DNA of 39,585 nucleotides, taken from contig NZ_SPHO01000034.1 of the NCBI RefSeq assembly GCF_005845215.1, positions 1-39,585 of the forward strand, given 5' to 3'. The stretch is from Clostridium sp. 1001271st1 H5 (GTDB lineage Bacteria; Bacillota; Clostridia; Lachnospirales; Lachnospiraceae). Within the stretch, counting starts at the first letter, position 1. Each line of letters begins with the position of its first letter. Under the pieces are notes generated by a model. That model was given only the letters and a program-made list of their open reading frames with translations, made no database searches and was not told the origin of the DNA. The position numbers and the translations under genes are program-made. Below, in pieces: positions 14,710-22,624 of the stretch.

Positions 14710-15477
14710 CTATCTGTCGCCCTTGTCGGGCGCGTCCTTTTTGGGGCCTGGCTTCCCCCGGTTCTCCTGGGCCAGCCGTCCGGCCTCTTTGAGCTGTTCC
14801 GCGATGGGCGGCTGCTTGGCACGGGCGGCCCGCCGCGCTTCAATCAGCCGCACACAATAGGACAACTGCTCCGGGGGCGTGGTGTCGAGGGCCGTATAAG
14901 CTCCTTGATCAGCGTCCCACCGGGTAATCCGCTGCCATTCAGGGCGTTTTTCTTCATCTTCCCATTTCCCTACAATTTGCGTTTGCTCCGCGATCCGTTT
15001 CTGCAAGTCAGGATTGTGAGGGGATGGGCGCAGCTCGTAGTCGGCGGCCTCTTTTTCGGTCAGCGGCTTGGTGTAGGTCAGATGGCCCCAGGCCCGGAAC
15101 GTGCCTCCCTCCACGGGGACGCGCTGATCGTAGTTGACGATCTCATCCGGGGCGTTGTGGGGCGGTTTCGGAAATGTGCCGATGTCCACGGGCCGCTGGG
15201 TGGAATAATACTTGTAAAGGTCGGGTGCCTCAGTCTGCACAATTTTGACGTTATAAAGCCGCTGATAGTCCTGCACCCGGCCTGTCAGGTCTTGCTCCAG
15301 CGCGGCCCGATCATCGCCGTAGTGTCCCCACTCATACTGCCGCTGGCCCTTGTCATCGTCATAACAGGCCCAGGTTACATAGGGGGACGGAGCGGCGGGG
15401 TTCTCCCCCAGGGCAAAGCCCCTGCCGTTTTCCAGCATAACGGTTTTCAGTATGACATAGCCTTGATTTTTGTCCAT
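14710..15477 (-). CDS. Conserved ICE protein of unknown function
   Basis: A 255-residue soluble protein. The start at 15477 (MDKNQGYVILKTVMLENGRG) follows AAAGGAGGCACT; an upstream reading to 15537 has no start signal. The N-terminal 90 residues are beta-rich with an acidic, aromatic segment (YVTWACYDDDKGQRQYEWGHY). The C-terminal 45 residues are basic and helical (RLIEARRAARAKQPPIAEQL, then a Pro/Lys-rich end). No catalytic motif is recognised. Proteins of similar length at this point in Tn1549-like ICEs are also uncharacterised. It sits between the Cys-rich VLP protein and the DUF4316-like protein in one operon. Confidence 0.7.
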   Translation of the reverse strand: MDKNQGYVILKTVMLENGRGFALGENPAAPSPYVTWACYDDDKGQRQYEWGHYGDDRAALEQDLTGRVQDYQRLYNVKIVQTEAPDLYKYYSTQRPVDIGTFPKPPHNAPDEIVNYDQRVPVEGGTFRAWGHLTYTKPLTEKEAADYELRPSPHNPDLQKRIAEQTQIVGKWEDEEKRPEWQRITRWDADQGAYTALDTTPPEQLSYCVRLIEARRAARAKQPPIAEQLKEAGRLAQENRGKPGPKKDAPDKGDR

Positions 15478-15594
15478 AGTGCCTCCTTTCAAAATGTGGA
15501 CAGCATCGGGCAAAACCGGGGCGGGCCGTGAAATCATACGGCCCGCCCTGTCAGCGCCCCTGGAAAGCCTTGCAACAAGCGGGTTCGCAGGGGC

Positions 15595-15963
15595 CTAATT
15601 GTCCACAGCCCGGCCCCTTGCCTTGCGCATGAAATCCCGCTTTTGCCTGCGCCGGGCGGCCTGGGCGCACCGCTGGGAGCAGTACGCCTGCCGCCCGTCC
15701 GGGGGGACGGCCCTGCCGCACACGGGGCAGCTCTTGAAATCCGGGGGCGGGCCGTCAGCGGCCAGGGCCGCCTCCAGCGCCGGATCGAGGGGCAGGACGG
15801 CCTCCCGGAAGTAGCGGCAATAGGCCCCCGTCCAGCACTTTCCCAGCATATAACACTCGCAGTCCAGGGGCAGACAGCCATGCTCCCGGTCATAGTTGGC
15901 GCACCATTTCACCACCAGGGCGCGGATCGCCGCCCGTTCCTCGCGGGTCAGTTCCCGGCTCAT
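15595..15963 (-). CDS. Cysteine-rich VLP-domain protein
   Basis: A 122-residue protein with eleven cysteines. The first half shows the Cys-rich VLP domain: 'VKWCANYDREHGCLPLDCECYML', 'CWTGAYCRYFREAVLPLDP'. The second half has a zinc-ribbon-like pattern CPVCGRAVPPDGRQAYCSQRC (two CxxC-type pairs) and a basic tail. The domain is known almost only from conjugative elements of Firmicutes, with no known function; zinc and nucleic-acid binding is likely from the cysteine pattern. Its start overlaps the DUF4366 stop by 4 bases. Confidence 0.82.
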   Translation of the reverse strand: MSRELTREERAAIRALVVKWCANYDREHGCLPLDCECYMLGKCWTGAYCRYFREAVLPLDPALEAALAADGPPPDFKSCPVCGRAVPPDGRQAYCSQRCAQAARRRQKRDFMRKARGRAVDN

Positions 15964-16610
15964 TCCTGCGGCTCCCCGGCGTCGCCGTCCTCGTCCCAGG
16001 GGGGATCGTCGTCCTCGAAGTCCTCCGGGCCGTCGTAAGCGGCCCCGTCATAGTCCTCCTCCGGGTCGGCGGCCCGCTGTTGCTTGGGGCGGTAAATCTT
16101 GAAATACCATCCGGCCCCTCCGCCGATCAGCACCACGGCCAGCACCAGCAGGAGCGGCCCGGCCCCGCCCTTGGCCTCCGGCTCGGGTTCCGGCTCGGTT
16201 GTGGGTTCCGGGTCAGGCTCCGGCTCCGGGGCGGGGGTGACGGGGGCGGCCCCCTCGGTATTCTCCGCCAGGGCCATCAGGTCGGCCACGGTGACGGCGT
16301 TCAGGAAGTAGACGTTCTCGGCGCTTTTCTGCCTGTCGATGACCAGATAGAACACCGCCTCGTCCGCCGTGGTGATGGTGAAAAACTCCTTGCCCTCGTC
16401 ATCGGTGGCGTTGTCCAGCACCGTCCCCTGGCCGTCCGGGGTCAGGGGGTTCGGCTCCGGGGTAGGCTCCGCCGGGTCAAGCCCGTCCCACAGCTCCACG
16501 CCGCCGGTGCCGTCCCCGTAGGCCTCGCCGCCCCCGGCATAGGCCGGGGTGGCGAAGCCGCACATCAGAACGGCGGCGCACAGGGCCGCCAGCACACGCG
16601 CTTTTCTCAT
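15960..16610 (-). CDS. DUF4366 secreted/membrane protein of the conjugation apparatus
   Basis: A 216-residue protein. The signal peptide covers residues 1-25 (VLAALCAAVLMCGFATPAYA). A conserved extracellular part follows (about 66-117: EFFTITTADEAVFYLVIDRQ and 'ENVYFLNAVTVADLMALAE', the DUF4366 core). A Pro/Glu repeat stalk lies at 122-147, a membrane segment at 151-170, and an acidic cytoplasmic tail ends the protein. It should be displayed on the cell surface as part of the transfer machinery. The ATG overlaps the DUF4315 stop (ATGA), so it is coupled to that gene. Confidence 0.87.
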   Translation of the reverse strand: MRKARVLAALCAAVLMCGFATPAYAGGGEAYGDGTGGVELWDGLDPAEPTPEPNPLTPDGQGTVLDNATDDEGKEFFTITTADEAVFYLVIDRQKSAENVYFLNAVTVADLMALAENTEGAAPVTPAPEPEPDPEPTTEPEPEPEAKGGAGPLLLVLAVVLIGGGAGWYFKIYRPKQQRAADPEEDYDGAAYDGPEDFEDDDPPWDEDGDAGEPQE

Positions 16611-16858
16611 TCCGTGGCCTCCTTTTCCGCAGGGGCGGACTTCTGGCCAGCCTGGCCAGAAGCGCCCCGGAGCTTCTGGAGCAGGAGGGGCAGCTCGTCC
16701 AGAGGGACGCTCATACCCCGCACGATGTCCACGATCTCCTCGTTTTCCGCCTCCCGGTGCTTCTGCTCCAATTCTTTCAGCTTGGCCTGGGCCTCGCTGA
16801 TCTTGGCCTTGACTTTCTCCATCTCGGCCTTGATTTTCGCGCTTTTGCTTGTCGCCAT
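16607..16858 (-). CDS. DUF4315 coiled-coil protein
   Basis: An 83-residue protein. Residues 5-40 form a coiled coil (KIKAEMEKVKAKISEAQAKL), followed by 'EIVDIVRGMSVPLDELPLLLQKLRG', the DUF4315 signature. The last 15 residues (ASGQAGQKSAPAEKEATE) are partly encoded by palindrome copy 7, which runs through the 3' end of the gene. AGGTTTTACAT precedes the ATG. These small proteins are always near the NlpC/P60 and DUF4366 genes in this ICE family. Confidence 0.85.
   Translation of the reverse strand: MATSKSAKIKAEMEKVKAKISEAQAKLKELEQKHREAENEEIVDIVRGMSVPLDELPLLLQKLRGASGQAGQKSAPAEKEATE
16640..16662. repeat. Dispersed palindrome, copy 7, inside the DUF4315 gene
   Basis: TTCTGGCCA-GCC-TGGCCAGAA at 16641-16661, perfect arms. 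Read in frame it encodes ASGQAGQK in the DUF4315 C-terminus. Confidence 0.9.
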
Positions 16859-16871
16859 GTAAAACCTCCAA

Positions 16872-18515
16872 TCATGGTAAACGCCCGTAGGCGAAGAAAT
16901 GGGCCTGCCAGTAGCTACTGTTCAGGTTGGAATATTGGATGGGGTCGCCACAGTGGAGCATGATCCCGTCGCCCACATAGATGCCGCAATGGGAACAGCC
17001 CGCCGTGTCGTAGGTGCCCGTGAAGAACACCAGATCGCCGGGCCGGGGGTTGGAAACGGGGGTGCAGATGTTGTATAGGCTGGTCGCCCCCAGGCGGCCC
17101 ACGTCCCAGCCGGAATGATTGATCACCCACGACACGAAGCCGGAGCAGTCAAAGGACGTGCTGGGGCAGTAGCCGCCCCACACATAGGGATAGCCCAGGT
17201 ATTTTTCCGCCTCGGTCAAGATGGCGGCAAACCGCTCGTCGGCCAGATACTCCTCCGGCACCTCGTATTCCGGGGGTGGGTCGTTGACGTACTTCCCCAC
17301 ATAGGCCGACTCCGGGAACAGGTCGGGCCGGTTGCCCAGGGTCGCCATAAAGAGGGCGTACCGGGAGAGCGCCTCCTCGCCCATGATGTAGATGGGCAAA
17401 TGGGAAAGGTTTTCGTTGGAGAGGGTGACGGTGCAGATGTAGTAATCGTAGTACACCCGGTAGCTGTCGGTATGGGTGTTGCCGTCCTCGTCCGTCCAGG
17501 TGTCGGTTTCGATGTAGTAGCGCCGCTCCTTTACCACGTTCTCGGTGAGAATGTACTGGCGGTCAAAGAGCATTTGCAGGGTGCCCTGTACCTCGTCCAC
17601 CGTCCAGGCCCCCTCATGGAGCGCGGAGAGGATGGAGAGCAGCACATAGGGGTCATGCTCGATGTCGTCCAGGTCGTAATGGTACTCGTCATAGCTGTGG
17701 GTGCTTTCGTAGCTGTCCAGGTAGTCCCGCAGCTCGTCCTCCAATCCGCAGTAGGCGGCCTCTGCCCCCCGCATATCCCCATCCCCGGCGGGATAGGTGC
17801 TGGCGGCCACCGCGCCCACGGTGCCGTTTCCAATCGACACCATAGAGGACATACAGGACTGCATCACCACCAGGAGCAGGAGGCAGGCCGCCAGGATCAG
17901 CGCCCCCACGGGATGCCGTTTGACGAAGCCCGCCACAGCCCGGCCGCCGCCCGCCGCCGTTTTCCCGGCGGCCTTGGCGCTCTGCTTGGCGGTTTCCCGC
18001 GCCCGCTTCTGATACTGCCGTTTCAGCTTTTGCTTGTGCCATTGGCGGGAGAGGGCGTTTTTCATAGCGTCCGGGTGTTCCTGGGCCAGCTTGCGGCTCT
18101 GGTAGTCCGCCTGGGCCTTGATATAGCTGGACTCGGCGCGGGCGGCGGCGCGGGCCGGTTGGGTGCGGATGCGCTTTTTCACAAACCGGGCCGTCTTTCC
18201 GACCACCACCTCGCCCGCCAGCTCGGAGCGGTGAGCGCCCTCGGTGCCCACGTTTTCCTGCTCCACCTCGTAGAGCTTGCCATGCACAAAGCCGTGAACG
18301 CCCCGGCCAGCCGTCCGGCCCACCCGCTTCACGGGGCCGGGCTTCTTGGGCGGCTTCTGGTTTGCCAGCTTGTCGCGGGCCGCCTCCAGCTTGCCGCCCC
18401 GCTTCTCCATGCGGAGCTTGGAGCGGGTTAATCGCTCCTGGTTGCTCTCTTGGCGAAACTTCTGGCCACCCTGGCCAGAAGCGCCCCCGGCGGGGTTACT
18501 CGTCTTTTCGTTCAT
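16872..18515 (-). CDS. Membrane-anchored NlpC/P60 peptidoglycan hydrolase (VirB1-like, CD1108-type)
   Basis: A 547-residue protein. The second ATG (18515) is better spaced from GGAGG than the one at 18521. Residues 1-195 are highly basic and cytoplasmic, a membrane segment lies at about 200-222 (VGALILAACLLLLVVMQSCM), and the outside part ends in an NlpC/P60 domain. Catalytic Cys457 is in 'TSFDCSGFVSW', and the His near 508 is in 'GCSHCGIYVGDGIMLH'. Such proteins cut peptide links in peptidoglycan so that the secretion channel can cross the wall. Palindrome copy 8 encodes its GASGQGGQKF start. It is followed 13 bases later by DUF4315. Confidence 0.88.
   Translation of the reverse strand: MNEKTSNPAGGASGQGGQKFRQESNQERLTRSKLRMEKRGGKLEAARDKLANQKPPKKPGPVKRVGRTAGRGVHGFVHGKLYEVEQENVGTEGAHRSELAGEVVVGKTARFVKKRIRTQPARAAARAESSYIKAQADYQSRKLAQEHPDAMKNALSRQWHKQKLKRQYQKRARETAKQSAKAAGKTAAGGGRAVAGFVKRHPVGALILAACLLLLVVMQSCMSSMVSIGNGTVGAVAASTYPAGDGDMRGAEAAYCGLEDELRDYLDSYESTHSYDEYHYDLDDIEHDPYVLLSILSALHEGAWTVDEVQGTLQMLFDRQYILTENVVKERRYYIETDTWTDEDGNTHTDSYRVYYDYYICTVTLSNENLSHLPIYIMGEEALSRYALFMATLGNRPDLFPESAYVGKYVNDPPPEYEVPEEYLADERFAAILTEAEKYLGYPYVWGGYCPSTSFDCSGFVSWVINHSGWDVGRLGATSLYNICTPVSNPRPGDLVFFTGTYDTAGCSHCGIYVGDGIMLHCGDPIQYSNLNSSYWQAHFFAYGRLP
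18459..18481. repeat. Dispersed palindrome, copy 8, inside the NlpC/P60 gene
   Basis: CTTCTGGCCA-CCC-TGGCCAGAAG, perfect arms. Read in frame it encodes ASGQGGQK near the N-terminus. Confidence 0.9.
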
Positions 18516-20865
18516 GGGCATTGTCCTCCGGCTTGGTGGTCAACAGGGTATAAAGCTCGGTGTCCTTGGGGAAACGATCCACAAAGGGGATGGCCGTGTC
18601 CCCGTAGAACAACAGGCCCTCGCCGGAGCCTGAATGGGTGACGTAGGAGAGCTGGTGAGGCGAAATCCCCAGGTGGCTGGCCAGCACCTCCCGATCCCCG
18701 GCGGCCTGGGACAGCAGATAGAGGAAATCGCAGTTGCCGAAAATGGACTCGATCTCGCTGCTCTCCAACAGGCTTTTAACATTTTGGGTAATGCCGCTGG
18801 GGATGGCCCCCCATTTGCGGAAACGCCGGAAAATCTCCACGCTGTAGGCCGCCGTCTGCGGGTCGGACAGCAGCACATGAAATTCGTCCTGGTACACCCA
18901 TGTCGCCCGGTGCTTATCCCGGTTGGCCGTCACCCGGCCCCACACCTGATCCGTGAGAATGAGCAGGCCGATCTTCTTGAGCATCTTCCCCAGGGCCTTG
19001 ATGTCATAGCACAACAGGCGGTTGCTGACCTCCACATTGGTTCTGTGGTTAAAGAGGTTGAGCGATCCCGTGCAGTACAGCTCCAGAGCGGAGGCCACGC
19101 GCCGGGCCTCCGGTTCCGGCTGGCGCAAAAGCTCCTCATACAAGTCCTGGAGAATGGGCATCCGCTCCGGGGCCGGGTCTGCCAGATAGGGGCGGTACAC
19201 GTTCCGCACCGCCCGGTCAATAACGGTCTTTTCCACCGGGGCCAGCCCGCCCCGGCCCCCCACGATCAACTCGCACAGGGACAAAATAAAGTCGCTTTTC
19301 AGGGAGAGCGGATCTTCATCGTCGGCATAGTCCGGGGTGATGTCCATGGGGTTGATGTAGGTGCCGGAGCTGGCCGAGGGGGTGAGCTTTACCACTTGCC
19401 CGCCCAGCCGATGGACAAGGGGGTAATATTCCCCCTCCGGGTCTGCAATCACAATATCGTCCTCCGGCCACGTCAGGAACACGTTGACGATCTCCCGCTT
19501 GGCGGCAAAGCTCTTGCCGCTGCCGGGGGTGCCCAGGAAAAGCCCGTTGGGATTTTTCAGGCGCTTGCGGTCGGCCATGATGATGTTGCCGGACAGGGCG
19601 TTCATGCCATAATAGAGGGCCTGCCCGTCCATGCGCAGCTCCTTTGTCATAAAGGGGATGAAAATGGCCGTGGAGCTGGTGGTCATGCCCCGCTGTATCT
19701 CGATGGCGTTGTCCCCCAGGGGCAGGGAGGACATATAGCCCTGCTCCTGTTGCCAGTCCAGCCGCCGCAGAGCGCAGTTGTGCTTTTGGGCGATGCCGGA
19801 CACGGTGAACACCTCGTTTTCCAGCTTCTCCCGCGTGGGGGCCGTGTTCACCACCAGGAACGTGAGCAGGAACATCCGCTCGTTGCGGGACTGCAGATCG
19901 GCCAGGAGGGCCGCCGCGTCCTTGGAGTAGGTGATCAGGTCGGGCGGTAAAATGTCCGGGTCGTAGCCGCTCCGGGTGGCCTTGCGCTGTTCCTCCACTT
20001 TCATCTTGTCAATGTCGCTGATCTTGCCCTTGACCGTTTTGATGGCCTTGGTCTGGTCAACCGTCTGGACGTGGAGGGTCACGGTCATTTCCGCGTCCAG
20101 CTCCAACAGCTCCAAAAGGAGCTTGTCAGACAGCTCGGACGCCATGATCTGCAAGTAGGAGGCGGCCCCCCAGGACTGGCCTACCCGGAACGTGCGGCCC
20201 TGCCGGAAGTCGAAGCTGTCCGGCACGATAAAATCCTTTGTCCCCATGCCCGTGCGGGGAATGTCGGCCCAGGAGAAGCGGAACGGCTCCCGGCCTCCGG
20301 GGTGGAGATGGCCGTGGATGGCCTCCAGCCGCTCCCAGCCATTCAGGGCGCGGGCGTGTACCCCCAGGCGCTTGAAGTTGCCCAGGATGTCCGCCTCCAC
20401 GCGCTCCAGCCGGGGCCGGGCCTCGGCCAGCGTTGCGCAGGGCACGCCAAAGGTGATGTACTTGGAGCGCACGATCCCGTTATTTGATCGGGCGATCTGC
20501 CGCCCCAGCATCCCCACATATTCCGCCCGGATGCTGTCAAAGGCATCGTGGGCCATGGGGATATTCACCTTGTAGCGGCTCCCGCCACGGGAACGGTGGT
20601 TGACGAAAGAGAGCTGGAACGGCAAGGCGCTGTCAAAGTAATTCAGGAACGAACACCAGCCGTTGAAGATGGCCGCCTGATCCTCGGTGCTTGCCACGGA
20701 ATAGTTGATGTCCTCATAGGCGATGGTCTTGGTATAGTAGCCGTCCCGCACCCGGCAAACGCCGTCTTTGAGCATTTCCACATAGGGGACGGTCTGCTGG
20801 GCGGAGAGGGCCGCCCGCCCTTTACCCCTTGCGGGGCCGTGTTTTGCTTTTTGCTTTCCCTGCAA
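18496..20865 (-). CDS. virB4: VirB4/TraE-family conjugation ATPase
   Basis: A 789-residue ATPase that powers assembly and substrate passage of the type IV secretion system. A TTG start at 20865 is chosen because AGGAGG lies 6 bases upstream; a longer reading to 20901 has no such signal. The N-terminal part (about 30-400) is the VirB4 domain (GVCRVRDGYYTKTIAYEDIN). Walker A is at about residue 445-452 (LGTPGSGKSFAAK), Walker B is in DDIVIADPEGEYYPL, and the VirB4-type motif TWVYQDEFHVLL lies further on. The C-terminal end overlaps the NlpC/P60 start by 20 bases. The start overlaps the PrgI gene by 44 bases, so expression is coupled. Confidence 0.95.
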   Translation of the reverse strand: MQGKQKAKHGPARGKGRAALSAQQTVPYVEMLKDGVCRVRDGYYTKTIAYEDINYSVASTEDQAAIFNGWCSFLNYFDSALPFQLSFVNHRSRGGSRYKVNIPMAHDAFDSIRAEYVGMLGRQIARSNNGIVRSKYITFGVPCATLAEARPRLERVEADILGNFKRLGVHARALNGWERLEAIHGHLHPGGREPFRFSWADIPRTGMGTKDFIVPDSFDFRQGRTFRVGQSWGAASYLQIMASELSDKLLLELLELDAEMTVTLHVQTVDQTKAIKTVKGKISDIDKMKVEEQRKATRSGYDPDILPPDLITYSKDAAALLADLQSRNERMFLLTFLVVNTAPTREKLENEVFTVSGIAQKHNCALRRLDWQQEQGYMSSLPLGDNAIEIQRGMTTSSTAIFIPFMTKELRMDGQALYYGMNALSGNIIMADRKRLKNPNGLFLGTPGSGKSFAAKREIVNVFLTWPEDDIVIADPEGEYYPLVHRLGGQVVKLTPSASSGTYINPMDITPDYADDEDPLSLKSDFILSLCELIVGGRGGLAPVEKTVIDRAVRNVYRPYLADPAPERMPILQDLYEELLRQPEPEARRVASALELYCTGSLNLFNHRTNVEVSNRLLCYDIKALGKMLKKIGLLILTDQVWGRVTANRDKHRATWVYQDEFHVLLSDPQTAAYSVEIFRRFRKWGAIPSGITQNVKSLLESSEIESIFGNCDFLYLLSQAAGDREVLASHLGISPHQLSYVTHSGSGEGLLFYGDTAIPFVDRFPKDTELYTLLTTKPEDNAHERKDE

Positions 20866-21214
20866 TCGGTTCCTCCTTTTCCAAACCGCCCCGCCCGGCA
20901 AAGGGGGCGTACATATTCTCGGTACGGTAGGGCCTCACGCCGGGGCGCAGAAGCCGCGCCCGGACGATGTTCCGCACCACCTTTTCAAAGGGCAGGCCGT
21001 CCCGCTCATACATCGCCATGAAAAAAGCCGGGAGCATGACGGCCAGCATCAGGAACATGGCCCCGGTGTTGCCGATGGCCGACCGGGCCAGCAGAAAGGC
21101 CGGAACGCCCACCAGGGCCGCGCCGCCGAAGCAGATGAGCTGGCGGCTGGTCAGGTTAAAGGCCAGCTTGGTCTTGATCTTGGAAAGGTCGTTGGGGATG
21201 CTCACATAGGCCAT
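20822..21214 (-). CDS. PrgI-family membrane protein (VirB3-like)
   Basis: A 130-residue protein with GGAGGGCGCGGC before its ATG at 21214. It starts MAYVSIPNDLSKIKTKLAFN, the PrgI signature, followed by two membrane segments (about 28-45 and 51-70). The cytoplasmic end contains 'YERDGLPFEKVVRNIVRARLLRPGVRPYRTEN'. PrgI proteins occupy the VirB3 position in Gram-positive systems and are encoded directly before VirB4, as here. Confidence 0.9.
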   Translation of the reverse strand: MAYVSIPNDLSKIKTKLAFNLTSRQLICFGGAALVGVPAFLLARSAIGNTGAMFLMLAVMLPAFFMAMYERDGLPFEKVVRNIVRARLLRPGVRPYRTENMYAPFAGRGGLEKEEPIAGKAKSKTRPRKG

Positions 21215-21801
21215 GCCGCGCCCTCCTTTCTGTTGCCGCCCACCTCTGGCCAGCCTGACCAGAAGCCGGGGACGGTGGACTCCACCTCGTTGCCCCACAC
21301 GTCCCAGCCGGGCGGGGTCTGCCTTGCGAACAGCTCCACACGGGGCAGGTCGCCCATCAGGGCCACAATCTTGTCCCGCGCCTCGTCCGGCTTTTTGCTA
21401 TGGGCCTCGATGGGGGAAATAATGAACTGGTGGACGTTGGCCGCCTGCCGCTTGGGGTGTCCCCGTGTTGCCAGCAGGCAGACCTCCGCGTTGGCCCTTG
21501 TCCAAAATCCCAGGCCATAAAACCAGCTATCCGCCTTGCGGTTCTTTTTCAGCCACACAAAGGCCGCGCTCTTATAGGTGAAGCCCCAGGCCCGGATTAG
21601 CCGCAGCGCCTCCGGGAGCTGGGGGAACGTGGCCCACAAAAAAAGCGCACAGTCCGGGGCCGCCAGATCGGCCACGGGCAACGCGCACAGTTCGTCGATC
21701 CCCATTGTGGGGTAGTGATGCTCCGCCGCCCCCTGCAAGCCCTTTTGGGCGTAGCGCCAGGGCGGATCGGCGTAGATGATGGAATATTTACCGATAGTCA
21801 A
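21202..21801 (-). CDS. MT-A70-family adenine methyltransferase
   Basis: A 199-residue protein with the catalytic DPPW motif at residues 12-15 (SIIYADPPW) and the family's FLWATFPQLPEAL, AFVWLKKN and 'ELFARQTPPGWDVWGNEV' end. MT-A70 proteins methylate adenine at N6 in DNA or RNA. The last 20 residues (TVPGFWSGWPEVGG and beyond) are read through palindrome copy 9 and overlap the PrgI start, so they are an add-on beyond the usual family end. No restriction enzyme is nearby, so it is an orphan methylase, possibly protecting the ICE in new hosts. Confidence 0.88.
   Translation of the reverse strand: MTIGKYSIIYADPPWRYAQKGLQGAAEHHYPTMGIDELCALPVADLAAPDCALFLWATFPQLPEALRLIRAWGFTYKSAAFVWLKKNRKADSWFYGLGFWTRANAEVCLLATRGHPKRQAANVHQFIISPIEAHSKKPDEARDKIVALMGDLPRVELFARQTPPGWDVWGNEVESTVPGFWSGWPEVGGNRKEGAAWPM
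21244..21264. repeat. Dispersed palindrome, copy 9, inside the MT-A70 gene end
   Basis: TCTGGCCA-GCC-TGACCAGA at 21245-21263, one arm mismatch. It lies in the C-terminal extension of the methyltransferase, just upstream of the PrgI start. Confidence 0.75.
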
Positions 21802-22604
21802 ACTCCTTTCCCGCCCTGGGTGACGGCCTCCCGCGCCCGTTCCAGGCGCTCGGTGGCCGGGCCGTAAAAGGCCGGGGCGTTTTCAAAGCAGATGAAGCGG
21901 CGGCCCGTGTTCAGCGCCGCCACCGCCGTGGTGCCGCTCCCCGCGCAGATGTCCGCCACCACCTGGCCCTCGCGGGTGTAGGTGCGGATCAGGTACTCGC
22001 ACAAGTCCACGGGCTTCTGCGTGGGGTGGATGGTATTCGCCACCGTGGAGAACGCCAGCACGTTCCCGGGAAACCGCCGCCCGTCCGACTCGCCGCTGGT
22101 ACGCTCAAACTTCCCATAGTTAGGGCTGGAGCCGCTCCTGTGGTAAATTTTCTTGTACGGCTCCCCCTGGTCGAACTGCGGGTAGTAGGCCGGGGCCTTG
22201 CGGTAGAACACCAGAATGTTCTCCGACTTTTTCAGCGGGGCGCGGCGGGCGTTGAGAAAGCCGGTGCATCGGCTTTTGTACCACACCCATTCATAGCGGA
22301 GCATGGGGAGGTTGGACGCGCCCAGCACCTTGTCATAGGGGCACTGCGCGAACAGGAGCACCGCGCCCTCCGGCTTCACCGCCCACCGCACCGCCTCCCA
22401 CAGCTCCGGGAGCGGCAGGGGCACGTCCCAGTAATTCCGGGTGGTGCCGTAGGGCGGATCGGTCAGGAGCATATCCACGGAATGACGGGGCAGGGAGCGC
22501 AGCCCCTCGATCCCGTCCATGAGAAACAAGCCGTCCGGGGCCAGGGGCCGCCCGTCCGGGGCAAAGCTCTGGCCACACTGGCCAGAAGTAAAGCAATCCT
22601 GCAT
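21798..22604 (-). CDS. Site-specific DNA methyltransferase (DPPY type)
   Basis: A 268-residue protein. The catalytic motif DPPY is at 49-52 (MLLTDPPYGTTRNYW). The C-terminal part contains 'HPTQKPVDLCEYLIRTYTREGQVVADICAGSGTTAVAAL' with the AdoMet-binding motif near 225, so the order is that of a beta-class N6-adenine or N4-cytosine methylase. The first 20 residues (CFTSGQCGQSF) are encoded by palindrome copy 10. The start overlaps nothing upstream, and the stop overlaps the MT-A70 start by 4 bases. No nuclease partner is visible; a role in evading host restriction is an inference. Confidence 0.9.
   Translation of the reverse strand: MQDCFTSGQCGQSFAPDGRPLAPDGLFLMDGIEGLRSLPRHSVDMLLTDPPYGTTRNYWDVPLPLPELWEAVRWAVKPEGAVLLFAQCPYDKVLGASNLPMLRYEWVWYKSRCTGFLNARRAPLKKSENILVFYRKAPAYYPQFDQGEPYKKIYHRSGSSPNYGKFERTSGESDGRRFPGNVLAFSTVANTIHPTQKPVDLCEYLIRTYTREGQVVADICAGSGTTAVAALNTGRRFICFENAPAFYGPATERLERAREAVTQGGKGV
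22567..22589. repeat. Dispersed palindrome, copy 10, at the start of the DNA methylase gene
   Basis: TCTGGCCA-CAC-TGGCCAGA at 22568-22586, perfect 8-base arms. Read in frame it encodes TSGQCGQ. Confidence 0.85.
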
Positions 22605-22624
22605 GGATCACCTATCCTTTCTTT

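Noticed and set aside
17115..19950. Long plus-strand open frames opposite the NlpC/P60 and virB4 genes
   Set aside because: They mirror the codon pattern of the real minus-strand genes and contain no known domain.
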